Assembly: GCF_001509475.1 (NCBI RefSeq)
Contig: NZ_LLZG01000142.1
Span: 1 to 64,000 of the forward strand
Direction of reading: 5' to 3'
Source of the DNA: Streptomyces regalis
GTDB taxonomy: Bacteria; Actinomycetota; Actinomycetes; Streptomycetales; Streptomycetaceae
DNA length: 64,000 nt
A model generated the notes under the pieces. That model searched no databases. It saw nothing but the letters and a program-made list of their open reading frames with translations, and was not told where the DNA came from. The position numbers and the translations under genes were made by a program. Positions 24,787 to 35,991 of this stretch are shown here, in pieces. Position 1 is the stretch's first letter, and every line of letters starts with the position of its first letter.

Positions 24787-25998
24787 ATGGAGTTCCGGAT
24801 CGAACGCACCGCCTTCGCCGAGGCCGTGGGGTGGGCGGCGCGAGCGCTGCCCTCGCGCACTCCGGTGCCGGTGCTGGGCGGCCTGCTGCTGGCGGCGGGC
24901 GCGGGGCGGCTCACCGTCTCCGGCTTCGACTTCGAGGCCGCCGCGCGCATCGACGTGGACGCGGAGACGGCGTCGGCCGGGCAGGTGCTCGTGCCCGGCC
25001 GACGGCTGCTGGACATCTGCCGGGTACTGCCGGACGGGCCGGTGAGCTGCGCCCTGTCGGGGACGCGGTTCACGGTGGAGGCGGACGGCACCGAGTTCGG
25101 GATGTCGACGCTGCCGCGCGAGGAGTACCCGGCCCTGCCGTCCCAGCCGTCGGCGTACGGCAGTGTGGACGCCGCCGCATTCGCGACGGCCGTCGGCCAG
25201 GTCGCCGTGGCGGCCGGCCGGGACGAGACGCTGCCGGTGCTGACCGGCGTACAGCTGCGCCTGGACGGCGACTCGATGACGCTGTCGGCGTCGGACCGGT
25301 ATCGGTACGCCGTACGGCGGGTGGGGTGGAAGCCGGAGAGTGACGCGACGGCCTCCGACGGTGCCGTGGACGCCCTGGTCCCTGCACGGCGGCTGCTCGA
25401 TGCCGCGCGGTCGCTGGCGCGCTGCGGGGTCGTTCGGGTGGGGCTGGATCGCGCGGCAGGTGGGGGGCTGGCCGGGTTCGAGGGCGGAGGTATGCGGTCC
25501 GTCGTACGGCTTTTGGACGGGCGGCTGCCGAAGTACGGGTCGCTGTTCGACATGGCGGGGGCGGCGGTCGCCGAGGTGGAGTGCGGGGCGCTGACGGAGG
25601 CGGTCCGGCGGGTTGCCGTGGTGGCCGAGGCAAGCAGTCCGGTGCGGATGGACTTCTCGGGCGACGGCTGCGTGCTGCTGCGGGCCGGGTTCGGGGACGA
25701 CGTGGCGACGCAGCGGCTGCCGGCCGTGCTGAGCGGCGCGCAGGAGGTGACCGTGGCCTTCAATCCGGCGTATCTGCTGGACGCGCTGAACTCCTTCGAG
25801 GCGCCCCGGCTGCGGATGGAGCTGCTGGGGGCGGGGCAGCGGACGCTGCTCAGCGCGGTGGCGGGTGAGGACGGAAGCAAGGACGGAAGCGAGGACGGAA
25901 GCGAGGTCGGAAGCGGGGACGGAAGCGGGGACGGGGGTGCCGAGGCAGGGTCCGCTTCTCATCGGCATCTGCTCATGTCCGTGAAGCAACTGGTCTGA
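24787..25998 (+). CDS. DNA polymerase III sliding clamp paralogue (second DnaN)
   Basis: 403 aa. The three-domain clamp pattern is clear: MEFRIERTAFAEAVGWAARALPSRTPVPVLGGLLL, ALSGTRFTVEADGTEFGMSTLPREEYPALP, LPVLTGVQLRLDGDSMTLSASDRYRYAVRR, FNPAYLLDALNSFEA and the C-terminal LLMSVKQLV (normally LMPVRL). Clamps tether polymerases to DNA. The primary dnaN is expected at oriC with dnaA, so this is a divergent second copy. A damage-type promoter lies directly upstream, which suggests use with translesion polymerases. A tandem 12-bp repeat adds (E/K/G)-D/V-G-S units at residues 361-384, close to the partner-binding C-terminus. AGGGGGA precedes the ATG. Confidence 0.9.
   Translation: MEFRIERTAFAEAVGWAARALPSRTPVPVLGGLLLAAGAGRLTVSGFDFEAAARIDVDAETASAGQVLVPGRRLLDICRVLPDGPVSCALSGTRFTVEADGTEFGMSTLPREEYPALPSQPSAYGSVDAAAFATAVGQVAVAAGRDETLPVLTGVQLRLDGDSMTLSASDRYRYAVRRVGWKPESDATASDGAVDALVPARRLLDAARSLARCGVVRVGLDRAAGGGLAGFEGGGMRSVVRLLDGRLPKYGSLFDMAGAAVAEVECGALTEAVRRVAVVAEASSPVRMDFSGDGCVLLRAGFGDDVATQRLPAVLSGAQEVTVAFNPAYLLDALNSFEAPRLRMELLGAGQRTLLSAVAGEDGSKDGSEDGSEVGSGDGSGDGGAEAGSASHRHLLMSVKQLV
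25867..25938 (+). repeat. Six 12-bp tandem repeats inside the clamp gene
   Basis: Units of GAGGACGGAAGC with small changes occur six times in frame, encoding EDGS-KDGS-EDGS-EVGS-GDGS-GDGG. Because each unit is four codons, copy-number change keeps the frame. The resulting acidic flexible loop precedes the last beta strand of the clamp. Confidence 0.9.
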
Positions 25999-26038
25999 TA
26001 AATGCTCTGACCTGCGCGTTTGTGCGCTGCGGGGGCCA

Positions 26039-26061
26039 TTGTCAGTGGCCTGCGGTAGCTT
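26039..26061 (+). promoter_or_regulatory. RecA-NDp (PafBC-type) DNA-damage promoter of the SigG-like gene
   Basis: TTGTCAGTG-N8-TAGCTT, an exact consensus match, 59 nt before the sigma-factor start. It shares the flanking GGGGGCC and CGG with the promoter at 24723, so the two look like duplicates of one regulatory unit. Confidence 0.85.
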
Positions 26062-26120
26062 CCGAAGTGTGGGGCGCGATGAGGCGCTCTTCGAGACAGG
26101 GCCACAGGGGTGGGTGGACG

Positions 26121-27140
26121 ATGAGCGACGGCACGGCGACTACGACAACGGACCTCGACGTCAGGCTGGAGAAACACCGCGTCGAACTGACCGGGTACTG
26201 CTACCGCATGCTCGGCTCGTCCTTCGAGGCCGAGGACGCGGTGCAGGACACGATGGTCCGCGCCTGGCGGAGCTACGAGAAGTTCGAGGGGCGCTCCAGC
26301 CTCCGGTCGTGGCTGTACCGCATCGCGACGAACGTGTGCCTGGACATGCTGACCGCCGGCAACAAGCGGGCCAGGCCCATGGACCTGACGGAGTCGACGC
26401 CGCTGGCCCAGGCGGCGCTCTCGCCCCGTCCGGACCACACCTGGCTGGAGCCGATGCCGGACAGCCGGGTGCTGCCGACGGTCGAGGATCCGGCGGAGGC
26501 GGCCGTCGCCAAGGAGACGGTGCGGCTCGCCTTCATGGCCGCCCTGCAGCAACTGCCGCCCAAGCAGCGGGCGGTGCTGATCCTGCGCGAGGTGCTGGCC
26601 TGGAAGGCGAGCGAGGTCGCCGAGCTGCTCGGCACGACGGTCGCGTCGGTGAACAGCGCGCTGCAGCGGGCCCGCGCGACCCTCGCCGAGCAGCAGCAGC
26701 CGGGCAGCGACGCCGCCGCCTCCGACCCGCTGGACGACGAGCAGCAAAAGCTCCTGGAGCGGTATGTCGCGGCCTTCGAGGGCTATGACATGACGGCGCT
26801 GACGGCCCTGCTGCACGAGGACGCCATCATGACGATGCCGCCGTTCGACCTGTGGCTGACCGGCGTCGAGGACATCACCGGCTTCATGACGACCCTCGGC
26901 GCCCCCTGCGCGGGCTCGCGTCTGGTCCCGGTCCAGGTCAACGGCCTGCCGGGCTTCGCCCAGTACAAGCCGGACCCGGACAAGGGCGGCTTCAGCCCCT
27001 GGGCGGTCCAGGTCCTGGAGATATCAGAGGGCCGGATCACCGGGTTCCACTGCTTCCTCGACACTCAGCGCTGGTTCCCGCTGTTCGGGCTTCCCCTCCG
27101 TCTCGAAGCGGAGGCCGACCAGGTCGAGGAGGGCGTGTAG
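26121..27140 (+). CDS. ECF sigma factor, SigG type with SnoaL-like C-terminus
   Basis: 339 aa. Region 2 (LTGYCYRMLGSSFEAEDAVQDTMVRAWRSYEKFEGRSSLRSWLYRIATNVCLDML) and region 4 (LQQLPPKQRAVLILREVLAWKASEVAELLGTTVASVNSALQRARATL) are followed by about 120 residues of a SnoaL/NTF2-like domain (LERYVAAFEGYDMTALTALLHEDAIMTMPP…). This is the layout of M. tuberculosis SigG (TIGR02960-like), a factor induced by DNA damage from a RecA-NDp promoter. The same promoter type precedes this gene. GGTGG lies upstream of the ATG. There is no anti-sigma gene alongside, so the C-terminal domain may control activity. The 3' end overlaps the convergent STAS gene. Confidence 0.9.
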   Translation: MSDGTATTTTDLDVRLEKHRVELTGYCYRMLGSSFEAEDAVQDTMVRAWRSYEKFEGRSSLRSWLYRIATNVCLDMLTAGNKRARPMDLTESTPLAQAALSPRPDHTWLEPMPDSRVLPTVEDPAEAAVAKETVRLAFMAALQQLPPKQRAVLILREVLAWKASEVAELLGTTVASVNSALQRARATLAEQQQPGSDAAASDPLDDEQQKLLERYVAAFEGYDMTALTALLHEDAIMTMPPFDLWLTGVEDITGFMTTLGAPCAGSRLVPVQVNGLPGFAQYKPDPDKGGFSPWAVQVLEISEGRITGFHCFLDTQRWFPLFGLPLRLEAEADQVEEGV

Positions 27141-27410
27141 GGCGGGGTCGGGGTCGCGCAGCCGTATACGGCCCCCGGCCCGCCGGGCGGCGAGCTGCAG
27201 CCGTGCCAGCAGGTCGACGGCGCCGAGTCCCGGCGGCCCGAGCCCACCGACGTCGCACACCAGGACTCCGGCCCCGGAAGCCTCCAGCAGCGCCCGCACG
27301 TCGTCGCACAGCCCCGGCACCTCTTCCCGGGTGACGGGGCCGGCCAGCACGAGTACAGCGGGTGTCGTCGCGTCCACGATCGGTAGACCGGGCGGGCGGG
27401 TGTAACTCAT
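27024..27410 (-). CDS. STAS-domain protein (anti-sigma antagonist-like)
   Basis: 128 aa. A STAS fold is suggested by AVLVLAGPVTREEVPGLCDDVRALLEASGAGVLVCDVGGLGPPGLGAVDLLARLQLAARRAGGRIRLRDPDPALHALLDLVGL. The site where SpoIIAA-type antagonists carry a phosphorylatable Ser reads VGGLGPPGLGAVD, with Pro/Gly instead, so phosphorylation control is doubtful. The last 117 nt overlap the convergent sigma-factor gene, which is unusual for both. The overlapped part encodes a polar tail (FETEGKPEQREPALSVEEAVEPGDPAL), so an earlier end of the fold is plausible. GTG/ATG choices exist, and ATG 27410 is taken because the fold starts soon after. Confidence 0.75.
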   Translation of the reverse strand: MSYTRPPGLPIVDATTPAVLVLAGPVTREEVPGLCDDVRALLEASGAGVLVCDVGGLGPPGLGAVDLLARLQLAARRAGGRIRLRDPDPALHALLDLVGLRFETEGKPEQREPALSVEEAVEPGDPAL

Positions 27411-27580
27411 CGGGCCAGGTGCCGGTCGCCGATTCCCGCTGCTCACGGCCCGTGCGCGGGTGTCCGCCGACCGAGATCACGTTGACCCGCTCCCCTCCTT
27501 CCCCGGATGGTTGGCTGTATGCCCCACGCATCAGCGCATCCCCGAATACCCTGCGGCTCCCTCCCCGACAAGGAGGTCCT

Positions 27581-28501
27581 GTGCAGGGGGTGTTGACCGG
27601 GTTCGCGGTGATCGCGGTCGTCATCGGGGTGGGCTATGTGATCGGCCGGCGCGGTTACCTCGGCAGCAATGGCCGCGAGGTGCTGACCAAGCTGGCCTTC
27701 CATGTGGCGTCCCCGGCCCTGCTGTTCACCACGCTGGCGCAGACCGACCTCTCGGTGATCTTCTCCAGCCGCCTGCTGGTCACGGCTCTGAGCACGGCCG
27801 CGGCGGCCGGAGTCTTCGTCGCGGTCGGGGTCGTACGGCGCTGGGGCGTGGGCCGTACGACGATCGGCGCGCTGTGCTCCAGCTACGTCAACTCCGGCAA
27901 TCTCGGCATCCCCATCGCGGTGTACGTCCTGGGCGACGCCTCGCTGGTGGCGCCGGTGCTGCTGTTCCAGCTCATCGGCGTCACACCCATCGCGCTGACG
28001 GTCCTCGACCTCTCCGGCGAGGGCGAGAAGGGGCCGCTGTGGCGGCGGCTGCTGACGCCGTTGCGCAACCCGATCGCCGTGGGCTCGCTGGCGGGGGTGG
28101 CGGTCTCGGCTGCGGGGTTGAAGGTCCCGGCGCCCGTCCTGGACCCGCTGACCCTGATCGGCGGCATGTCGGTCCCGGCGGTCCTGCTGGCCTTCGGCAT
28201 CTCCCTGTGCGGCAGCACGATGCCCGGCCGGGGCCCTGACCGGCATCCGGTGCTGCTCTCGGTCGCCCTGAAGTCGGTGGGGCAGCCCGCGGCGGCCTGG
28301 GCGCTGGCGGCGGGGGTGTTCGGGCTGCGGGGCGCTCCGCTGCTGGACGTGGTGGTGACGTCGGCGCTGCCTGCCGCGCAGAACCTGTTCACGTACGCGT
28401 CGAGTTACGGGGTGGGCGAGCGGTTGGCGCGGGACTCGATTCTGGTGTCGACGGTGTTGTCGGTGCCGGTGCTGGTGGTGGTGGCGGCGCTGCTGGGCTG
28501 A
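27581..28501 (+). CDS. AEC-family (auxin efflux carrier) permease
   Basis: 306 aa with about ten hydrophobic helices and the family pattern: KLAFHVASPALLFTTLAQTDLS at helix 2, SSYVNSGNLGIPIAVYVLGD (the NSGNxG motif) and SALPAAQNLFTYASSYG near the end (the AxxxxFVxAxxY-like motif). AEC members move organic anions such as malonate or malate in bacteria. The substrate here is unknown. GTG 27581 has the strong AAGGAGG 4-5 nt upstream. Longer readings upstream overlap the STAS promoter and are rejected. Confidence 0.88.
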   Translation: MQGVLTGFAVIAVVIGVGYVIGRRGYLGSNGREVLTKLAFHVASPALLFTTLAQTDLSVIFSSRLLVTALSTAAAAGVFVAVGVVRRWGVGRTTIGALCSSYVNSGNLGIPIAVYVLGDASLVAPVLLFQLIGVTPIALTVLDLSGEGEKGPLWRRLLTPLRNPIAVGSLAGVAVSAAGLKVPAPVLDPLTLIGGMSVPAVLLAFGISLCGSTMPGRGPDRHPVLLSVALKSVGQPAAAWALAAGVFGLRGAPLLDVVVTSALPAAQNLFTYASSYGVGERLARDSILVSTVLSVPVLVVVAALLG

Positions 28502-28507
28502 GGGGTG

Positions 28508-28853
28508 TCAGCCCCCGCGGAACTCACCGGTGTCGAGCGTGATGTGGAAGGGCGCGGGCAAGATCACTGGATCACCGAACTCGCCCGCGCGCAGGACGCG
28601 ATAGACGCCGTCCTTCGGTTCGCCGTACAGCTTGGAGGTCGGGGATGTAGACCTCGAGCCGTGACGGCACGGCTGTCGCCGGCCTCTGGTAGATGCCCCA
28701 GTCCTCCGGCATCACGTCGTAGAGGCGCCGCTGCATGTGCTCGGCGATGCGGTGGTGAGCACATGCGGAGTAGGGCGTGACAGCGATCAGCCCCTCGATG
28801 ATCTCCACCTTGGGTGACAGCCAACACGCCGAACGGGACCGGCGCCGATCCAC
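28508..28853 (-). pseudogene. Uma2-family (DUF820) pseudogene
   Basis: The first part in one frame reads VEIIEGLIAVTPYSACAHHRIAEHMQRRLYDVMPEDWGIYQRPATAVPSRLEVYIPDLQA, the Uma2 core with its PD-like YIPDL. After about 28640 the match continues in another frame as KLYGEPKDGVYRVLRAGEFGDPVILPAPFHITLDTGEF up to a stop at 28508, the normal Uma2 C-terminus. A frameshift and an internal loss of 60-odd residues separate them. The catalytic middle is gone, so this is a dead relative of the intact Uma2 gene at 63176-63757. Confidence 0.75.
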
Positions 28854-28886
28854 CGATCCCGTTCACCCCAAAGAGGAAACCCCAGG

Positions 28887-30170
<1,284 letters not shown>

Positions 30171-30206
30171 GGCTTTCCTTCCGGCCGAACATTCAGAGAA
30201 CGGCAC

Positions 30207-30246
30207 GGCCCCTCTGAGTGGCTCGCTCGATCAACTCAGAAGGGCC
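30207..30246 (-). terminator. Intercistronic hairpin between cdd and deoA
   Basis: GGCCCCTCTGAGT (30207-30219) pairs with ACTCAGAAGGGCC (30234-30246) over 13 bp with one mismatch. It could attenuate or process the transcript and so set the level of deoA relative to the upstream genes. Confidence 0.55.
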
Positions 30247-30255
30247 GCACGGGAG

Positions 30256-30663
30256 TTACTTGGTGAGGTGGTCCGGCCCGAAGGCCTGGGGCAGCATCTG
30301 CGACAGCGGCAGGATTCCCGCCGGGGTCTCCAGCAGCAGATCCGGGCCGCCGAACTCGTACAGCAGCTGCCGGCAACGGCCGCACGGGACCAGGGGGTCA
30401 CCGTTGCCGTCCACGCAGGTGAAGTGCGTCAGGCGGCCGCCCCCGGTGTTCTGCAGCTCCGAGACCAGTCCGCACTCGGCGCACAGGCCGAGACCGTACG
30501 ACGCGTTCTCGACGTTGCAGCCGGTCACCGTGCGGCCGTCGTCGACCAGGGCCGCGACGCCGACCGGGTAACCGGAGTACGGCGCGTAGGCGCGGGACAT
30601 GGCGTCCCGGGCCGCCGCACGCAGCTTGTCCCAGTCGACGTCGTGGGAGGCGGCCGAGGTCAC
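30256..30663 (-). CDS. cdd: Cytidine deaminase
   Basis: Zinc-dependent deamination of cytidine and deoxycytidine to uridine forms. 135 aa, the homotetrameric small class. The zinc site is all-Cys: LCAECG supplies the first Cys and the catalytic Glu, and PCGRCRQ the other two. TGCNVENASYG is the substrate-binding motif. The GTG start overlaps the upstream permease stop (GTGA), so it is translationally coupled within the nucleoside uptake operon. Confidence 0.95.
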   Translation of the reverse strand: MTSAASHDVDWDKLRAAARDAMSRAYAPYSGYPVGVAALVDDGRTVTGCNVENASYGLGLCAECGLVSELQNTGGGRLTHFTCVDGNGDPLVPCGRCRQLLYEFGGPDLLLETPAGILPLSQMLPQAFGPDHLTK

Positions 30664-31937
30664 TTGCCCTGGCCCTTCCGGTAGGGCAGGCCGTCCGCCT
30701 TCGGCATGCGCAGGCGTTGCGCGGACAGCGTGAGGACGATGAGCGTGATGACGTACGGCGTGGCGGAGACGACCTGGTTCGGGACCTCGTCGGTGCTCGC
30801 GTACCAGGCGAACACCAGGGCGCCGACGACCGCGGTGATCATCGAGGGGGCGTACCTCTTCGTGATGACCAGCCAGATGGCGCCGATGATCAGCAAAAGC
30901 GCGCCGAGCAGCAGCAGAGCGTGGACGTTCGTGGAGCCGCCGCGCAGGTTGAGGCTGTCGGTGTAGCCGAACAGGCCGGCCCCGAGGGCGAGGCCGCCCG
31001 GCATCCAGTTGCCGAAGATCATCGCGGCGAGACCGATGTAGCCGCGGCCGCTGACCTGGCCCTCCAGGTAGAAGGGGTTGGCGACGATGGAGAGGAAGAC
31101 GCCGCCGAGGCCGGCCAGACCGCCGGAGATGACCACGGCGATGTACTTGTACTTGTAGACGTTGACGCCGAGGGACTCGGCCGCGACCGGGTTCTCACCG
31201 CAGGAGCGCAGGCGCAGACCGAAGGCCGTGCGCCACAGGATCCACCAGGTGCCGGGGATCAGCGCCACGGCGATCACGGTCAGCCAGGACACGTTGGTGA
31301 CGAGGCCGCCGAGCAGACCCGCGACGTCCGAGATGAAGAACCAGCCCTGGTTGTTGAGGTCCCGCAGCCCGTCGGACAGACCCGGCACGGTGAAATTGCC
31401 GAGGGAGCCGACCGCCGGGGACTGCTTGGCGGAGCCGCCCGCGTGGCCCTCGAAGGCGAGGGGCGCGAGGTAGCGGGTGGCGCCGAGGGCGAGGATGTTG
31501 ATGGCCACACCGGAGACGATGTGGTTGACGTTGAAGGTGACGGTGACGAAGGCGTGCAGCAGGCCGCCGATCGCGCCGCCGAGGATGCCGACGAGGACAC
31601 CGGTCCACGGGCCCCACTGGAAGCCTGCCCAGGCGCCGAACCAGGTGCCGAGGATCATCATGCCCTCTAGGCCGATGTTGACGACACCCGCCCGCTCGGC
31701 CCACAGACCGCCGAGACCGGCGAGGCCGATCGGCACGGCGAGCTGGAGCGCGGTGGACATCTGGCTGACGTTGGTGATGCCGTCGGCGCCGGTGATGATG
31801 CGGACGATCGAGGTCAGCGCCAGGGCTCCGGCGATGACCAGCAGCAGGACGGGCCACGACAGGCGGCGGCCCGTCGGAGCCGCGGGCTGCAGCGTGGGCT
31901 GGTTGACATCGACCGCTGAAGTCTGCGGGGTGGTCAT
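30660..31937 (-). CDS. Nucleoside ABC transporter permease (second subunit)
   Basis: 425 aa integral membrane subunit of the branched-chain amino acid/ribose permease superfamily (PF02653). About nine to ten helices are visible, including the conserved EERAGVVNIGLEG-like segment (WAERAGVVNIGLEGMMILG) and the cytoplasmic coupling motif LRSCGENPVAAESLGVNVYKYKYIAVVISGGLAGLGG. Together with the preceding permease, the ATPase and the BMP lipoproteins it forms a nucleoside importer of the BmpDEFG/NupABC type. The start overlaps the preceding permease stop (ATGA). Confidence 0.92.
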   Translation of the reverse strand: MTTPQTSAVDVNQPTLQPAAPTGRRLSWPVLLLVIAGALALTSIVRIITGADGITNVSQMSTALQLAVPIGLAGLGGLWAERAGVVNIGLEGMMILGTWFGAWAGFQWGPWTGVLVGILGGAIGGLLHAFVTVTFNVNHIVSGVAINILALGATRYLAPLAFEGHAGGSAKQSPAVGSLGNFTVPGLSDGLRDLNNQGWFFISDVAGLLGGLVTNVSWLTVIAVALIPGTWWILWRTAFGLRLRSCGENPVAAESLGVNVYKYKYIAVVISGGLAGLGGVFLSIVANPFYLEGQVSGRGYIGLAAMIFGNWMPGGLALGAGLFGYTDSLNLRGGSTNVHALLLLGALLLIIGAIWLVITKRYAPSMITAVVGALVFAWYASTDEVPNQVVSATPYVITLIVLTLSAQRLRMPKADGLPYRKGQGK

Positions 31938-33057
31938 CGGCCTGCCACCTCCTTCGTGGTGTTGTTGTCGGCGCCGAGCACGTGACCGGCGGCCAGTTCC
32001 GCGCCGACCCGGCGCTGCTGGCGACGCAGGCCCCACTCGCGTACGGCCTCGTAGGAGACGACGACCGAGAGCACGATCAGGCCCTGCATGATGACCGCGA
32101 TCTCCTTGTCGTAGTCGTGGAAGTCCAGCTCGGGCGATGCCTTGTCGAGCCAGGCCCACAGCAGGGCGGCGAACGCGATGCCGACGGGGCTGTTGCGGCC
32201 GAGCAGGGCGATGCCGATGCCGAGGAAGCCGATGCCGGTGGGGAAGTTCAGGCTGTAGGTGTGGGTGTCGCCGAGCAGGATCGGCAGGCCGGCGAGGCCC
32301 GCGATGCCGCCGGAGATCAGCATGGCGGTGAGCACCATGCGCTTGGGGTCGACGCCGCTGGCCGCCGCGGCCGACTCCGAGGCGCCGGAGGCGCGCAGGT
32401 CGAAGCCGAAGCGGGTGCGGTTGAGGACGACCCAGTAGCCGATGCCGAGCAGCACGGCGAGGAAGACCAGGCCGTAGATCTCGCCGGCGTCGCCCATGTC
32501 GATGCCGGGGACCCAGCCGGACTCGTGCATCTCACCGGTGGTGTTGTTGTTGCCGACCTTGACGCCGAAGACGCTCGGCAGCCACAGGTAGGCGATGACC
32601 GACGTGGCGATCGCGTTCAGCATGATCGTCGCGACGACCTCGCTGACGCCGCGGGTGACCTTGAGGACACCGGCGATGCCGGACCAGAAGGCGCCGGTGC
32701 AGACCGCGGTGAGGAGCAGCAGCGGGACCTGGAGGGCGGCCGGCAGGTTCGCGTGGGCGCCGACGATCGCGGCCATCATGGCGGCGAGCTGGTACTGGCC
32801 GTCGACACCGATGTTGAACAGGTTCATCCGGAAGCCGATGGCCACCGCGAGGGCCGCGATGTAGTACATCGAGGCCTGGTTGATGATCAGGACCTGGATG
32901 TCGGAGAACGAGGCCTGCTCGAACATCAGGGTGTACGGCTCGACCGGGCTCTTGCCCGAGGCGAGCAGCACGATCGCGCTGAGCACGAAGGCCACGGCGA
33001 GCGCGATGACCGGTCCGGCCACCGCGAGGAGCACGCGCTCCTTGTCGAACTTCTTCA

Positions 33058-33058
<1 letters not shown>
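31934..33058 (-). CDS. Nucleoside ABC transporter permease (first subunit)
   Basis: 374 aa, PF02653 permease. It has MYYIAALAVAIGFRMNLFNIGVDGQYQLAAMMAA (the conserved FNIGxDGQ segment), an extracytoplasmic loop with NNNTTGEMHESGWVPGID and the coupling region FDLRASGASESAAAASGVDPKRMVLTAMLISGGIAGLAG. It pairs with the second permease to form the translocation pore. ATG overlaps the ATPase stop (ATGA), consistent with equal synthesis of the subunits. Confidence 0.92.
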
Positions 33059-34644
<1,586 letters not shown>

Positions 34645-34719
34645 CTGACCGTTGACCGCCGCGCCGGCCGGAGGGCTGCTGGACGCGTTGATGGCGCACT
34701 CTCCTGGGGACGGGGGTCG

Positions 34720-34733
34720 TCTACGCGCGTAGC
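34720..34733. promoter_or_regulatory. Palindromic operator, nucleoside regulon, importer operon site
   Basis: TCTACGCGCGTAGC holds the perfect CTACGCGCGTAG, located between the BMP gene terminator and the ATPase gene. It marks a separate promoter for ATPase-permease-permease-cdd-deoA. Confidence 0.8.
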
Positions 34734-34770
34734 GCCCCTATGGCCTGAAAGGGGGCCGACGCACCGCGAC

Positions 34771-34805
34771 AACGGGGTACGGGGAGATCCTCCCCGTACC
34801 CCGTT
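34771..34805 (-). terminator. Terminator of the first BMP lipoprotein gene
   Basis: A perfect 15-bp stem (34771-34785 with 34791-34805, AACGGGGTACGGGGA) with a 5-nt loop, 48 nt after the BMP stop codon. It would isolate the lipoprotein message from the importer operon, perhaps leaky to allow read-through. Confidence 0.85.
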
Positions 34806-34853
34806 GAGCGGACGTAACCCCGGGGTTACCGCTGCTCAGGGTGTAGCTGTCAG

Positions 34854-35906
34854 TCAGCTGGACTTGACCTTGATCTCGCCGCTCATGATCTTCTCCTTGG
34901 CCGTCTTGATAGCTTCCTGGACCTTGGTGTCGTCCGCGAACTTCGGGTTGGAGTTCGACAGGCCCACCTGGCCGGTCTTCAGATCGCCACGAACGATACC
35001 GGTCGCGGGCTTACCGTCCTCGACCGACTTCGCCAGGTTGTACACCGCCTTGGCGACGTCCTTCATCGCCGAGGTCAGGATGGAGTCCTTGTACTTGGCG
35101 AGAGCTTCCTGCTTGTACTGGTCGGAGTCGACGCCGATGGCCCACACCTTGTTGGCGGCGGCGGCCTCGATGACACCCTGGCCGGAGAGACCGGCGGCCG
35201 CGTAGACGACGTCGGCCTTCTTCTCGATCTGGCCCTCGGCGGCCGACTTGCCCTTGTCCGGGCTGGAGAAGCCGCCTTCCTGCGCGGTCTGCGTCAGGTA
35301 CTGGGAGAGGACCTTGACCTTCGGGTTGGTGTCCTTGACGCCCTGCGCGAAGCCGGCCTGGAACTTGTGGATCAGCGGGATGTCCACGCCGCCCACGAAG
35401 CCGACCGTGTTCGTCTTGGTGGTCTTGGCGGCGGCGACGCCGGCCAGGTACGAGGCCTCCTCCTCGGAGAAGACCAGGTCGGCCACGTTCTTCGCCTCGA
35501 CCGTGGAGTCGTCGACGATGCCGAAGGTGGTGTCGGGGAACTTCTCCGCGGCGGCCTTCACGGCGGTGGCGTACGCGTAGCCGACACCGACGACCGGGTT
35601 GTAGCCCTGCTTGGCCAGCGACACCAGTCGCTGCTCCTTGTCGGCGTCCGTCTCACCCTCGGTGGGCTCGAGGTCGGCGGTGTCGTACTGGAACTCCTTC
35701 TTCGCCTGCTCGAGGCCCGCGTACGCGGCGTCGTTGAAGGACTGGTCGCCCTTGCCGCCGACGTCGTACGCGATGGCGAGGCCCTTGGCACCCTTCGAGT
35801 CCGACGACGACGAGGCCGAGGTCGAGGTGCCGCCACAGGCGGAGAGCGCGAGGGCCAGAGAGGCGGTCGCTGCGCCTGCGACCGTGATCCGGGAAATCCG
35901 GCGCAT
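34854..35906 (-). CDS. BMP-family nucleoside-binding lipoprotein 1
   Basis: 350 aa. MRRISRITVAGAATASLALALSAC ends in lipobox LSAC (Cys24), so the mature protein is a lipid-anchored solute-binding protein. After a Ser-rich linker it shows the BMP (PF02608) pattern: GLAIAYDVGGKGDQSFNDAAYAGLEQAKKEF, TVGFVGGVDIPLIHKFQAGFAQGVKD, VVYAAAGLSGQGVIEAA and VWAIGVDSDQYKQ, where the acidic and Asn residues hold purine and pyrimidine nucleosides. It is a close tandem paralogue of the next gene. It has its own operator upstream and its own terminator. Confidence 0.93.
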   Translation of the reverse strand: MRRISRITVAGAATASLALALSACGGTSTSASSSSDSKGAKGLAIAYDVGGKGDQSFNDAAYAGLEQAKKEFQYDTADLEPTEGETDADKEQRLVSLAKQGYNPVVGVGYAYATAVKAAAEKFPDTTFGIVDDSTVEAKNVADLVFSEEEASYLAGVAAAKTTKTNTVGFVGGVDIPLIHKFQAGFAQGVKDTNPKVKVLSQYLTQTAQEGGFSSPDKGKSAAEGQIEKKADVVYAAAGLSGQGVIEAAAANKVWAIGVDSDQYKQEALAKYKDSILTSAMKDVAKAVYNLAKSVEDGKPATGIVRGDLKTGQVGLSNSNPKFADDTKVQEAIKTAKEKIMSGEIKVKSS

Positions 35907-35977
35907 GTGTGGGTGCTCCTTAGTACAAGCGCCGGACGGTCAGCTTTCACAGCTACGGCGCTGGCTTTCGCCGCAGA

Positions 35978-35991
35978 TTAACGCGCGTAGA
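35978..35991. promoter_or_regulatory. Operator variant upstream of BMP lipoprotein 1
   Basis: TTAACGCGCGTAGA has one perfect half site (CGTAGA) and an altered one (TTAACG for TCTACG). The same variant precedes BMP gene 2. On the gene strand the altered half creates GTTAAT, a possible -10, which would explain the deviation. Confidence 0.7.
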
